DNA from: Saccharopolyspora phatthalungensis
GTDB taxonomy: Bacteria > Actinomycetota > Actinomycetes > Mycobacteriales > Pseudonocardiaceae
Reading direction: 5' to 3'
Assembly (NCBI RefSeq): GCF_014203395.1
Contig: NZ_JACHIW010000004.1
Span: 1-64,000 of the forward strand
Length of the DNA stretch: 64,000 nucleotides
Shown: one piece after another, positions 52,101 to 54,248 of the stretch
Position numbering within the stretch: the first letter of the stretch is position 1
Layout: every line of letters begins with the position of its first letter
Made by a program: the position numbers and the translations under genes
The notes under the pieces: generated by a model
What the model was told of the DNA's origin: nothing
Seen by the model: only the letters and a program-made list of their open reading frames with translations
Database searches by the model: none

Positions 52101-53601
52101 CGCCGAGCGACCCCGCACGGCCACGATCACCGAGCGCCCGGTGTCGGAGGCTGCGGCTGACGCGGTGTGGCACTGGCAAACCGACAACACCGAGGTGCTG
52201 CCCGGTCCCGGGCAGTTCCGGGCGGTGGAGTTCGCCGGCCGGGTCGATGATCTGATCAACGCGTCCGAGCGGGCCATCACCGCGGCCGGGGGCACGGTGA
52301 ATGCGGATGTGCGCCGCATGTTGCGGGCGTGGTTTTCCCCGCACCGGTTGGAGGCGTTGCTGGGCAGGCTGGCCGACCCCGGGTCGCAGGCGCTGCTGGT
52401 CGATCTGCCGCCTGGGTTGGGGGTGGATGTGGCGGTGCACCTTCGGCTTCCCGACCGGGGCACGCTCACCTCGACCAGCGGGCGCATCAACATGGAAGGG
52501 TCCACGGCCAGCCCACGGACCGAGCATGAGGAAGTCGGTTCGGGTAACGGGCATGCCGTCTTCGCCACATCGCTGATCGCCGGCGGCGTCACGCAGCCGC
52601 CGGGCTCCGAGACCTACCAGGCCGGGCGCGACGAGTTCGGGTCGGCCGGCGGGTGGAACCTTCCGCTTCATCTGCGGGGCTCGCACGAATCCGAGGCAGA
52701 GCACGGAACCATGGCCGGAACCGCCGGTGCGACGCTGCCCGACGGGGCGGACGCACCGCTGAAGGGTGTCACGAGCACCTGGATGCACCCGGCGGAGTTC
52801 CGCATCGTCGCCAGCCCGGGCAAATACAGCATCGGCAAGCAGAAGGCCGTCGTCGACGCCCGTTTCGAGGCGGGCTACGTGATCCGCCGCAGCGACCGCG
52901 GCACCGAGCTACCCGCCGGATTGGTGTCCGCCACCAACCGGCTCGCCGAGCTTGATGCGAAGTGGACCGCCGCGATCGCCCAGGAACGCGCCGCACGCGA
53001 CAGCCTGACCCAGACCACCCAAGCCGAACAACGGGCGTACCGAGGCAGAAACGAAGCGGTTCGACTGGCGGTGCCGACACGGAAGCCGGAAGCCGAGCAG
53101 GCCTGGCATGCGGCGGTGGCGCGGGAGCAGGCCGCGCAGCGGGCGTGGTGGCAGGCCAAGCAGAACTACGAGCGGGAGCTTGCCGTTGCCCGGAGCGAAC
53201 CCGTTCTCGCGGGTGCCCCGGCGGACACGAGCGTCACGGTCCGCGGGAACGCGTTGTCGCGGATGCGGGCACGTTATGCCTTGTACCCGCTGGTGGATAA
53301 GGTCCTCGAAGCTCGGCGGCAGGGACGTCGGCCTCGCGTCCGCTACGTCGTGCACGGCGATCTCGACGCGCACGGCAATGGCGAATCGCAAGCCAAACAA
53401 GACTTCTCCTACATCGCAAAAGAACTCAAGGACAAGCTCCGCATCGCCCAGTGGAACGTCGCCGAGGACTCGCGGTTCGAGCCCGACGACGTTGGGCTGA
53501 TCTCGGCGCCGCAGTTCCTGCACGCCGAAGGACCCACCCGCGTGCAGATCTGGCTTGAGCCGGGGGCGGCGGTGCGCGACCACGGACACGGGTCGGCATG
53601 A
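24052..53601 (+). CDS. Giant WXG100/CpnT-N-terminal-like protein with about 61 HTH-like repeats (9849 aa)
   Basis: The protein is colinear with the previous one. It has a WXG100-like head (1-350), a Pro/Gly/Ser linker with PPxY motifs, a degenerate protease-like domain (about 932-1033), then a greatly expanded middle (about 1125-7830) built from six module B copies, six module A copies plus a terminal variant, seven basic-acidic-basic motifs (one decayed) and about 61 HTH-like units in ten arrays. RRRSWP follows, then the beta-rich region (from about 8007) and a single C-terminal module. A longer frame begins at GTG 24043, but ATG 24052 matches the paralogues and leaves the ribosome site free. 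A frame of 29.5 kb kept open through highly repetitive DNA implies selection for the intact protein. By family analogy it is a type VII secretion substrate; no ESX genes are visible. Activity is unknown. Confidence 0.85.
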   Translation: MSLMVPEGVRRLFQVLTGEDMTDADEDALFAVAERLESDAAVVEVLGPAVREVVGRVRGEFSGKAADRFAERLGAFGPVLESGGVGLRELAGFVRNLALQVQYLKFVTVGGLVLLLAEVAWAVAMAGPTAGGSMAWLAARFAVMRFLLSRWWGQLFMHLAMGQVVGVGLQVLMDAGAQGLQFALGTRDKWDAQTSLMAVGVGSFSGLLTLPLSALGNVVGNAVTRVLVQGLGDKIDKEVLEAAVRNVVEENAEQFPVGSMAKFADVVSKNLEDYTGMSVRGMWAARFGGGLGESIEEGLTEMLGEAGYGAISGQGVQWNPFSFTAGLSESLGSGVGNLAGLAVRGELTPAGRAREGANEDSAGADTGTDTSGDVKTGSESQPGETPGSSESLGEKPGSVDTFSEKPGAPSEVSQVDSGVSVPASGTPASDLTPGSVGSGVPLTSNLLPAGSDTEKAPLGGGSSASQGGNGTVAREGAAGLSPSPGAPSEGRPVHDPRVPDTRVTPPVTGAPPASVTTPGGGGATLGGGPRGGMTTPGAGITTPGAGITTPGGGPRDVGTGAAVGQDSQTGVPGTPGNTGSVSRHEGDPAAPGALEGQDRPGTPPPPYSPRQGDDLFHGDSTGSGDAVRTGGSRADSPPPAYSPAAAAGHAGPGSSAVDSPAGLAEHSGSGPVSHGGTPVSDGGVTAGDSRADSTQRDEQAARGSSPMDSPGGYRGGSSVSDGGVTAGGSRVGVPPVYGPVAGSDHADVGSSGADRAGAGTGHPAAGPGSPGPGGSVGSTGDVAVGDSRVDSPNDHAGTGPLGADRSNAPLDGARAAEPAAQVPGSLVDKPLTGMGTTDVPAASSDAAVPGSTSPAEGVVPGSDSGATLPGHGTVGGAAVPAASAGAGSGAGSVAGNAGVANVSDRGPQSPGSSVVPGSSVVPGLSGVVSSGGAVSGVGPVGLPVGAVRVSVPVDVVSGGGVAEFVRGHVGDSGGGPVVLVSGEGSGSGVVSSGQASEVARGLGRDVVALMPGRGRRGPRWMRFAPDGTRPRPVGEPGPIQAPQQTGGAQDGLDVLASSSTAVPGDVAETVVPGPTETGGAETVSVGAEAASTARDTTATDTAATDTAATDTAGSGHAEEQPTSTGVAGWSESELRREVDWAYLADWPRDAAVRIVQGTHDVVALARGEAGVSLDDVVALVAARAGERGHADARRFSQELAARLGTGGTGIAVHAGAGKDPLADLPGFADGTNSDQSGGMATESTDIPMTWGFDQNADELTHDLRTWSLDPAAEARSWATAAWDLGTAGTDTAAEAVVREGESHSSPGESKGVGLDLSGDEPSGPGESGLVSGEDTERGVGGTVSVGESGGRKRRHADDPVDEGAERRPTGPSRSRAEWLRDVEQLKEAARAEARRARDAGSPYNGAALGKKFGRSGEWGLQRLREISGEGGASRQDLAEQEREAGRAEARRARDAGTPYNAAALGRKFGKSEVWGSARLGEIGNEGGANRLDLEERKREAAREEVRRARAEGKTYTAKALATKFNTGEAWARTRLVEADHASNATASAEKERERLEARAEARRARDAGEPYTGARLGEKFGKSREWGQHRLREIQAEGGASQQNPVEQLKEAARAEARRARDAGEPYTSKALGDKFGKSQPWGWARLAEIRGEASGSARDASGIGGLDSSGVETPAADAGHTAVPAGANAHSTAPGTAAPEVGMQSRAEEQPTLASVAEWTEADLSREVEHAKAVVGPRNLAEWVVQGTHDVVALARGDAGLSLDDVVALVAARADAFGRADAVRFSRELAARLGTGGTGLAVHAGAGADPLADLPGFEESGDSGQRGGVTAESPDIPMTWGFDPDAAELVADLGTWSIDPETINQPWRSGWDTPEPGAAVADTVAASEGESAAGVDERSQLISEMASSADSLRGLLSRAPEGFLPKLRQPLELWSEMLERGGFDGVELADLRTRVANARTLVEQVRRGLDARPAAQSFQDGLDSRPGADESTAAGAAGPSVSGAASDRGVGGTDRGEGSSRDQRRIDDAVDEGSERTAAEAGAAAESRHNPERLREEARVEARRARDAGTPYSGATLAKKYGMSARWGRDRLTEIKRDLAGSGQGRPEAGEQASETAQEAVGQVQENPQQLQEAARVEARRALDAGTPHSRRSLAAKFGKSQGWASARLREIGVGDSADQKALEAQKKEAAQQEARRGRESGRPYSGRRLGEKFGKSEEWGLARLREIRAEGAVSQRDLDEALREEARVEARRARDEGEPYTGRTLADRYQKVVKWGEARLREIKAEGASRQALEKQEREAARVEARRAADAGTPYSALELGEKFGRSKEWGLARLAELRGAGVPASRHDAEEQEREAGRAEARRARDAGEPYNAATLGDKFGKSEMWGSTRLAEIRGEGGASRQDLDEQQREAGRVEARRARDAGTPYNARKLGAKFGKSQMWGRRRLAEIKDTGDAADSGDGVPASGGPSADATVVVEPQRVSEPAPVTESESESAETAQLTDAPAVEQSVESDAVGGTAADVIAAERSRLVSEMTTSVDSLRGILAHAPESYMPALRPRVEMWSTMLERGGFDGAELADLRNRVQSARALVERVRGELQPQLAPGQSQDETASHGAGGGRKRARAESAVDEGAARRPVGPGDATERFDPAGQPETVSLGAAADPTATDTIMSEPGIDSDAEAQPAAVSVAEWTESDLRREAEWAQLVDSPRDAAVRIVQGTHDVMTLARGDAGVSLDDVVAMVAARAGEYGHDYAVQFSRDLAARLESAGSGMAVHAGAGPDPLADLPGFDEDTSGGQGRGMTAESPDIPMTWGFDLDAAELAADLGSWSFDPETAEQSWSVGGAEAGPSAAVPGGEADVRGAGERAPRSNADKQPMNFEEVWAEVRRARDIGKPHTGDTLGPKFGRSAGWGRELLAEFRRREGGTTRKQLAAQQREAEREAVWAELRRARDAGETHTGETLAEKFGKKKSWGTKRLAEFRNPAGAQNAESDPVWAELRRAAETGQPHGIRSLAEKFGKSQTWADEQLTAFYRKEVGASRAELAERRRQAELEEAWAELRRARDAGKPHTGRTLGEKFGKSKGWGKRRLAEFNRTEGEVSARQAAGARGGEPMQAVSAPAADAVAGWAAEPARRAWAPTPDLGLDDQMEFEPSLGAGWDDGAEAGAGLMEGVSPASAAEPGEPSHWDLGTGAPDSARHIGEEPDSQTSTPVAAEPAASAGMVGEMGAQAVDPLSVGESWGPGQGPGQAGQPGGMSPGADAVAAERSRLVSELARSVGTVRALLSNAPDGYMPALRQRVELWTETLARGGFDGVDPADLRKRVNDARALVVRVESDVSSLLAAEIFEGNDLDLGSSDDESPGPVEAGPSESGVDTAHGAGTAHGAGERVSLGDGGARKRGRSNDGVDEGAARRPVGPGDAANSRLASAGPLWEEARQEARRAIAAGTPYNGRTLGEKFGKSEKWGWERLAEIGDGSGVTEVSATERLWEEARQEARRARDAGTPYNGPTLGAKFGKGERWGRKRLAEIRDEGGAIQQQSVDPEQLREEARQEARRARDAGESYSSRSLGERFGKGHAWGRARLVEIGDKEGSRNAALVEQLREEARQEARRARDAGEPYSSKELGEKFGKSERWGADRLVEIRGEGGAIQQPSEDQEQVREAARQEARRARDAGEPYTGDALAAKFGMSGPWGFLRLREIRDDGGAIQRRTEDSEELREEARQEARRARDAGEPHTTASLGEMFGMDGRWGRGRINEIRKEDGEGGERELDAQLREAARLEARRAIAAGTPYNAPALAAKFGKSAPWGSLRLREVKNSGPSQEEQAQQAAREEALRARAAGKPYSGEALGAKFGKGKKWGLSRLREINNEPDPSVGEASGSGAGVSAAGSSSAGAAGVVGPQPVPGATGVANWTEADLRREIERARLVDGPRELAARIVQGTHDVMALARGDVGVSLDDVVALVAARAGEFGHDEAVRFSRELAPKLGTRGTGFGVHAGAGPDPLAALPGSDEDTSGGQGRGMTAESADIPMTWGFDPDAAELAADLGSWSFDLETAEHVWGPQGAEAGPSAGVPGGEAAVRGAQERAPRSNADKQPVNFEEVWAEARRARDAGKPHTGDTLGAKFGRTGGWGRERLAEFRRREGGTTWKQLDAQRRAAEREAVWAEVRRARDAGEPHTGETLAETFGKKKSWGNERLADFRKTAGAQHAESDPVRAELRRAAEAGQPHSVRSLAEHFSKSQKWADHQLTEFYKNEVGTSRAELAARRRETELAEAWAELRRARDAGQPHSGGSLAKKFGRSRGWGGERLAEFNRMEGEGSARQAAGARGGEPMQAVSPPVADSAARPTAESAADAGSPMRDREPVEQMEVDQSPGSAWDAADDGAGAAAVPMEGVSPADVDVVAAERSQLVSELTMSVNTLRGILLGAPDGYMPALRQRIELWSNTLARGGFDGVDVADLRKRVNDARALVVRVESDVSAHIAAELFEGNDLDLGSSDDESPGPVAAGPSVAGADTSHGAGERVSLEDGGARKRGRSDDAADEGATRRPVGPGNAADRRLAQVERVRQEARVEARRARDAGAPYTAAKLGEKFGKGKEWGRERLAEIRDESGVTEASRAERERVREEARQEARRARDAGEPYSSKSLGERFGRGEGWGRERLAEIRDESGVTEASAAERERVREDARQEARRALEAGEPYNGSTLGQKFRKGERWGRERLAEIGNDGRANQQRWADLEQEREAARQEARRARDAGESYSSKSLGERFGKGEKWGRERLAEIRDAEGSRRAALYEQEREAARQEARRARDAGEPYSSKSLGAKFGKSERWSADRLAEIRDEGVATQQQSADLEREREAARQEARRARDAGESYTSTSLGERFGRSEKWGRARLAEIGTAAVGPSNAALGAEREAARQEARRARDAGERYTGTTLGEKFGKSEAWGWARLREIKEGGGATQRQSADSEQLREAAQAEARRARDAGEPYTATSLGQQFGMDGRWGRARLNEIREGNERSERELAGPVQEAARQEARRARDAGEPYSGETLGEMFGKSEGWGWARLREVKAEGGPSQEEQAQQAAREEALRARAAGKPYSGEALGAKFGKGKKWGLSRLREINNEPDHSVGDASGSGAGVPAAAGPSAGPAGAVAPQSVSGTTAVAEWTDLDLHWEIERAKAVGGPREAAVRIVQGSHDVVALARGGAGVSLDDVVALVAARVGGLGSADAVRFSQELAARLGTRGSLGVQAGAGPDPLADLPGFDEFAEFANSGRSGGMSAEADDIPMTWGLDLDAAELANDLATWGLDPTPNNVADDLATWSFDPGAAQGGLASSSAAGVGRGDGLDFDFGLGGDELPGLGGPATPESSAEAGRGAGETVSEGGGRKRGRGGDAVDDGAARRPAGPGDAGASRLRDAERLQEEARVEARRARDAGEPYTGEGLGKKFGKSTSWGLNRLGEIRNEGGASRSDLIEQEHERVRVEARRARDAGEPYTGETLGKKFGKGREWGRKRLAEIKNEGASRADLIEQEHEQARVEARRARDAGEPYTGETLGQKFGKGKEWGLRRLAEIRNDSGVTGWALRAQDQERVREEAREQARRARDAGEPYTAEDLANKVGMSRSWASARLAEINAEGGTNRQDLLAREQERVREEARVEARRARDAGQPYTVETLAAKFGRGAEWGWQRLGEIRDEGGADRSDLAEQEQERAREEARRARAAGEPYTGTALAKKFGKGKEWGRLRLAEIADDSDATGRPLRAPEALREAGRVEARRARDAGQPYTGEALGQKFGRGKKWGWQRLAEIRAEGGARSSEPGDQESPRHGVAGMATESADDVMSGAFDLAVAESEFAPGFAERSRLVAELGGLVDSLGRLLVGAPEDYRPGLRERVAHWSQALARHGFDGVDVADLRKRVNGAATLVERLRGDGLVDTTAASGSAAAAVAGWTELDLRWEIERAKAVGGPREVAVRIVQGSHDVVALARGGAGVSLDDVVALVAARVGGLGSAGAVRFSQELAAKLGTRGSLGVQAGAGPDPLADLPGFEEFEEFANSGYGGGMTAEAGDIPMTWGFDLDSAEMANDLATWGLNPPANELAEDLATWSFDPGTAGQGLEPGWDSVELAADSRGRAADAGALAEQGESASASAPVLGQGDGFDFGLGGEDLPGLGGAGTPESSAEAGRGAGETVSEGGGRKRRRGGDAVDDGAARRPAGPGDAGAGRLRDAERLQEEARVEARRARDAGEPYTGVTLGKKFGKSKWWGAQRLTEIRDEGGLTEESATAREREWERVRVREEAQEEARRALAAGEPYTGEALGKKFGMGTAWGTARLRAIGEEGAETGQTLRAQEQERLREEGRAEARRARDAGEPYTGEALGKKFGMGKEWGRQRLAEIKDEGGMSRVALQEQEWERERAQAREEARRARDVGDPHSGESLGRKFGKGPGWGWRRLAEVRAEDAPLTVSTLSEREQERLREDARAEARRARDAGEAHSGETLGRKFGRGSTWGSERLAEIRGEGGTSRRDLIELRWKMLREEARAEVRRARDAGQPYHGEALAGKFGTSGEWARARLREVEEEDGLPPRVSDAQANVPVFGESAGTGGMTAGSADDVMRWAFDPANDESAFVPVDPAFDSLADVGLSGDVLGMGSAGLSEPVGAGGPVGLGDAVETAGRVLRDLGGQHGEGVVDVLLAQADSVLGPDFPAPDFPAPDFPGADQFREVMAHRLLSHPGDWDGARVLRDRLQRYSAGEVGVDFAEVLGGREGLDSAELFNEVAREEARRAIEAGQPYSGKALGEKFGKSERWGRRLVGGVRRDTGTTRVNPGAEQREAARAEARRARDAGEPHNGEMLGRAFGMSSGWGWARLAEIRDEGGVTWAGVRHQETEREREAARVEARRARDAGEPYDGETLGRIFGKGVAWGWQRLGEIRDEGGMTLGDALRQEYEREWEAARAEARRARDAGEPHNGETLGQVFGKSSGWGWERLKEIRNEGGMTRADALRQEYERERESARAEARRARDAGEPHSGETLGPMFGKGAAWGWERLKEIRDEGGTTLAERNARERAALKETARAEARRARDAGEPYSGETLGARFGKGREWGRERLVEIRAEDEANARAAAEFGADFADEAGALADAPMEDAGWSWGPDAAVGDAAGVGSSGDAPAVGSAVADQEPQQLASGQEWADQVGAVLDPQANVPLFDELADTGGIGGMAAEPADDVMPWAFDPSVVETGFDPGFAESAFVPGFAEPAFAPPTVEGLLWGAADLAGAESTQDVSASGVEEAERSRLVADLGGLVDSLGRLLIGAPQGYLPGLRERVAHWSQTLAQGGFDGVDVADLRKRVGDATALVERLRTDGLVESTADPNAVELSRADEGGGAADQEVVGAAADLADEPEEGGSQPVAESSGAASARRTDLRAREREAAKAEAIRARDAGEPHSGETLGSMFNKSSQWGRARLREVRDGSGVSQSESRAQEWEAARAEARRARDAGRPHTGASLGKKFGKTEFWGRARLAEIRDEVGAQAVALRPSEGETLREAGRAEARRAFAAGEHLHSGELGKKFGKSQEWGRMRIVEIGVSLVGLDEPNREAARAEARRARDAGIPHSGSSLGTKFGKSRDWGLARLREIQHEVGGSVGEALGSRDVLGSGEVPTVDGSSAEAGTDERSRLVSELTASVESLRPLLVDGSTSYGPELRARMEWWSDIAQQHSVQGGDVGALRDAAQAAATAVGTVRQARRDAAMREMNALMVEADAALQEVMDQHGPDAVAGLFAAADAALGGPAPEPFRVVMAHQMLRAPDDRAAAEALRQQLHEYMGASVNVSAGAGPEADGELLLRPGGEESATETPIDASSPDSDDAMEREQLDLLDRLYQLASSGDADRSNGADAGDRAATPSQLDAVAEEPADAGRTGAQRRRSWPGGTSPNGNDTSADGSAAGHGVQTGSESGTAAGETGPARPTDSTERSEVSAEATANDGDASARTDGALAGPDRRAIRDVDRPRLRLPGYLRRSVSLGPARQVSPTVGADRVVAAAKALAPKADGMDAVEHAVRNEVGTLLGDGRDFRVGDAVIRVQAEFDWAGRAAADGPGTAQSASTSSDYATDMATGTGFKPHYKQLFFIPAVPGLYALGAIDVPTGLAVNRGTDRADTHGESITIALPDKPTPGGDTEYAGARAVWVPVTFHLSRMDGNAPATARTAIVGGDGHPDAGSVGVELSVPTGLRPTDRGRAVPMPRELPSSVLEGAEVKQSTQGQYHGKPLRIRTEPGKSPTIYDQVAAELGSLSDHEQGILADFLGQRGIEGNLPTMAVSPESAAAGRGWVSSVALLSPGNPLTRLLPTRTRRLQMRAVAREVAYLETIDNAPFVSSGRDGTTVTSQHNAGREVAGSVSAGPGVDIGMITVAAGPFVAGGRGRTRGQQFTQASGQSDGAAGNVAVVRYRTVYDLQVRAPGLSPITFPDAIDAAHWTASEFAQQAGLLDADSQPHSDRAADITRAALESSGAGAKLAQILRDSARTIPGHHRWAWRDTALVTDFGDPKLAGGISGKADRQLARGEQIDAATASERLSAPRVVEEMLTDQATVVDLVEHGRGHDYHASLQVAADVVEVADLGPVEPVAATQTSTESDSVQHSSGVTWSVGAGIVARVYSVLAGKTSLVTSYHKLGFSRTKSSATGETTEVSFGGARSTELTGAGAVGQEPRKRLAYRVRYTASGSHWQEWNTLVKGVTVGKPGLHTPAVRDLPIVDYTAEEEGRRPGVVETDVVVELPAWQADQLKTELEVLKNAAVEPVGWSEIAATDGSLRAGLSRALDGVPVVSLHGLKHLRDSAFAQLKALSGHSSWQLGDNGRLVERGISLGALRGNPRSLSRKFRLDGLFSPRRRQDQHGAVEYSLMLRDPEPVIGADGNPVKVWQQPTRSVTGGTTTYSGTSSTITFGNAIEPAMILTSDFAAHQGENTIKMGGLALEELTVWAGSSSREQGQAVTSSQTNSVTGPPRQLHLVEVDVEATVAAEVRTVGKLDRLGMFASKPAARSAERFTLPRAGTFLVTDEQLQEIRTKQAEVDAQRARDTAQSSQELGEERPELSSAEPPGRSGDVVPVPSGHALGVPSWRGGVTETVDLTDRIPVLHQQLSQRLGAEQADRLLPRSAGQNVHDNYREVERFLSTVQAKLGDAGNGGVSTPLRLEDRFSGQTYELHVGAELLGEPVAEGVTHGEAAKASSATVVASTMRHASRVLMEFFSIAAPTIYVHGPKPTGGESAPQHGPSYSNTGMGLVHVGEWLKQVRTRMRSSSENYTSAERVSGALAAHRGEVLFDVRIERHGERIAAAPDARSVGVRTAVEDTLPAEVAERPRTATITERPVSEAAADAVWHWQTDNTEVLPGPGQFRAVEFAGRVDDLINASERAITAAGGTVNADVRRMLRAWFSPHRLEALLGRLADPGSQALLVDLPPGLGVDVAVHLRLPDRGTLTSTSGRINMEGSTASPRTEHEEVGSGNGHAVFATSLIAGGVTQPPGSETYQAGRDEFGSAGGWNLPLHLRGSHESEAEHGTMAGTAGATLPDGADAPLKGVTSTWMHPAEFRIVASPGKYSIGKQKAVVDARFEAGYVIRRSDRGTELPAGLVSATNRLAELDAKWTAAIAQERAARDSLTQTTQAEQRAYRGRNEAVRLAVPTRKPEAEQAWHAAVAREQAAQRAWWQAKQNYERELAVARSEPVLAGAPADTSVTVRGNALSRMRARYALYPLVDKVLEARRQGRRPRVRYVVHGDLDAHGNGESQAKQDFSYIAKELKDKLRIAQWNVAEDSRFEPDDVGLISAPQFLHAEGPTRVQIWLEPGAAVRDHGHGSA
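27430..27885 (+). other. Module B, first of six copies in this gene
   Basis: The others are near 29197-29650, 32130-32580, 35790-36240, 39545-40050 and 41890-42410. The last two are close copies with an extra Asp/Ala-rich DLATW segment at the end. Confidence 0.6.
28102..28164 (+). other. Basic-acidic-basic motif, first of seven in this gene
   Basis: Codes for RKRRHADDPVDEGAERRP. The others are near 30115 (decayed, QRRIDDAVDEGSER), 31921, 34249, 37657, 40213 and 42640. The last two share a GGDAVDDGAARRPAGP variant. Confidence 0.5.
28198..29020 (+). repeat. HTH-like repeat array, 5 units
   Basis: Five units following the first basic motif. The third (KFNTGEAWARTRL) is of the AEGKTYTAKAL type also seen in the previous gene. 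Confidence 0.85.
30190..31430 (+). repeat. HTH-like repeat array, 7 units
   Basis: Seven units between a decayed basic motif and a module A copy at about 31638. Unit four has RYQKVVKWGEARL, one of the most divergent cores. Confidence 0.85.
32690..33390 (+). repeat. Variant HTH-like array, 4 units (WAELRRA type)
   Basis: Four units in which the first helix reads WAELRRARDAG and the last ends in LAEF rather than LAEI. The third unit is KSQTWADEQLTAFY. This cassette is duplicated at 36350-37050. Confidence 0.85.
34340..35680 (+). repeat. HTH-like repeat array, 8 units (ARQEARRA type)
   Basis: Eight units with EEARQEARRA in the first helix. The last unit (LRARAAGKPYSGEALGAKFG) is repeated almost base for base at about 39284-39435. 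Confidence 0.85.
36350..37050 (+). repeat. Variant HTH-like array, 4 units, duplicate of the 32690 cassette
   Basis: Unit order and residues match the earlier cassette (GRTGGWGRERLAEF, KKKSWGNERLADF, KSQKWADHQLTEFY, RSRGWGGERLAEF), with changes concentrated around the Trp. Confidence 0.85.
37755..39440 (+). repeat. HTH-like repeat array, 10 units
   Basis: The longest run of the ARQEARRA type in this gene. It corresponds to the 8-unit array at 34340 with two extra units, so unit number has changed since the duplication. Confidence 0.85.
40306..41510 (+). repeat. HTH-like repeat array, 7 units
   Basis: Units of the RVEARRARDAGEPYTGETLG type. The fourth has ANKVGMSRSWASARL in the core. A module A copy follows at about 41626-41855. 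Confidence 0.85.
42730..43810 (+). repeat. HTH-like repeat array, 6 units
   Basis: Its first unit nearly repeats the first unit of the 40306 array. The second has a lengthened, Glu/Arg-rich leading helix. Confidence 0.85.
44370..45415 (+). repeat. HTH-like repeat array, 6 units
   Basis: Units three to five are very similar to one another (DAGEPHNGETLG, GWGWERLKEIR), which suggests the most recent local amplification. The array follows a half copy of the terminal module A containing three PDFP repeats (about 44161-44205). Confidence 0.85.
46310..46980 (+). repeat. HTH-like repeat array, 4 units
   Basis: The last four units before the terminal module A variant at about 47060-47530. The third has an unusual AGEHLHSGELGKKFG core. 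Confidence 0.85.
48070..52900 (+). other. Long beta-rich C-terminal region
   Basis: Colinear with 16285-21100 of the previous gene. Conservation is uneven: the tract at 51396-52559 is almost identical in DNA, while the first kilobase is well diverged. Confidence 0.6.
53209..53565 (+). other. Single C-terminal module (SRMRARYALYPLV ... RVQIWLEP)
   Basis: Same module as the four copies that end the previous gene. It stops 36 bp before the stop codon, with no Glu/Pro linker expansion. Confidence 0.65.
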
Positions 53602-54176
53602 TGGGGCACTCGCGCGGGCGGCCGCGGGTCGTCCGGCGGAGCGGGCCGCGACTCCCGAAGCCCCGCTCGGGCAAATCCCGAGTGGACGGCCTGCCTGTCG
53701 AAGTTTCAGGATTCTTGGAGAGCCTGGCGGGTACGCGCACCTCGCTCAGGGGGGCGGGGTCGTATTCCGCGCGGACGCCGCCGCTGGAGGTGGCCGCCGT
53801 ATCCTGCGGCGGCTGTGATGCAAGCGACGGTATTCGCTTCGGCGGGCTATGCATAGTGGCGGCGACCGGCGGTGGCGACCGGTCGGCAGGCGCGGCGCGA
53901 CAAGACGGCGTACTTGATCGTTGCGGGTCGGCACGGGGACGCGACGGGCGACGTGAATCCACTTTCCGGAGACGTTTTGTGAGCAAGATGACTCTCGTAA
54001 GTCCCGTGTTTCGCATGAAAGCGTCATCTTGGTGAACTCCACCGCAACGAACGTGGCGGCTTGAACGTGGCTACGTCCAGGAGACGTGTCTTTGTTGTGG
54101 GCACAATGATCCAGTACGCGCGCCGGGTGGTTGAGGCCGCCCGGCCGCGGATTGCTGGCGCATTGCCGCATTGGCG

Positions 54177-54204
54177 GATGAAGATGCCGGCGGCATCCTT
54201 CATC
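54177..54204. promoter_or_regulatory. Hairpin 44 nt before the fourth gene
   Basis: GATGAAGATGCC pairs with GGCATCCTTCATC across a 3-nt loop, with one bulged base. No T tract follows. It could be a 5' UTR hairpin, an operator or a terminator of upstream transcription. Confidence 0.35.
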
Positions 54205-54232
54205 GTTCTATTGGGTTTTGGCGTCGTCCGGC

Positions 54233-54240
54233 GGGAAGGG
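54233..54240 (+). promoter_or_regulatory. Ribosome binding site of the fourth gene
   Basis: GGGAAGGG lies 8 nt before the ATG at 54249. It is clearly stronger than the GGGTGA and GGGTGG sites of the other two paralogues. Confidence 0.55.
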
Positions 54241-54248
54241 TGGTTTGC

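Larger units (their letters stand above)
53602..54248. other. Intergenic region without a convincing gene
   Basis: A 145-codon frame starts with an ATGA overlap at 53598, which would fit a coupled small gene. However, its third-position composition is poor for this genome, its product is Arg/Gly-rich low complexity, and nothing is recognised in it. The 153-bp leader of the other paralogues is absent here; only the last 16 bp or so around the start codon are shared. Confidence 0.5.

Noticed and set aside
53598..54035. 145-codon frame overlapping the stop of the 9849-residue gene (ATGA)
   Set aside because: The position is attractive for a coupled immunity gene, but codon composition is weak and the product is Arg/Gly-rich low complexity without any domain.
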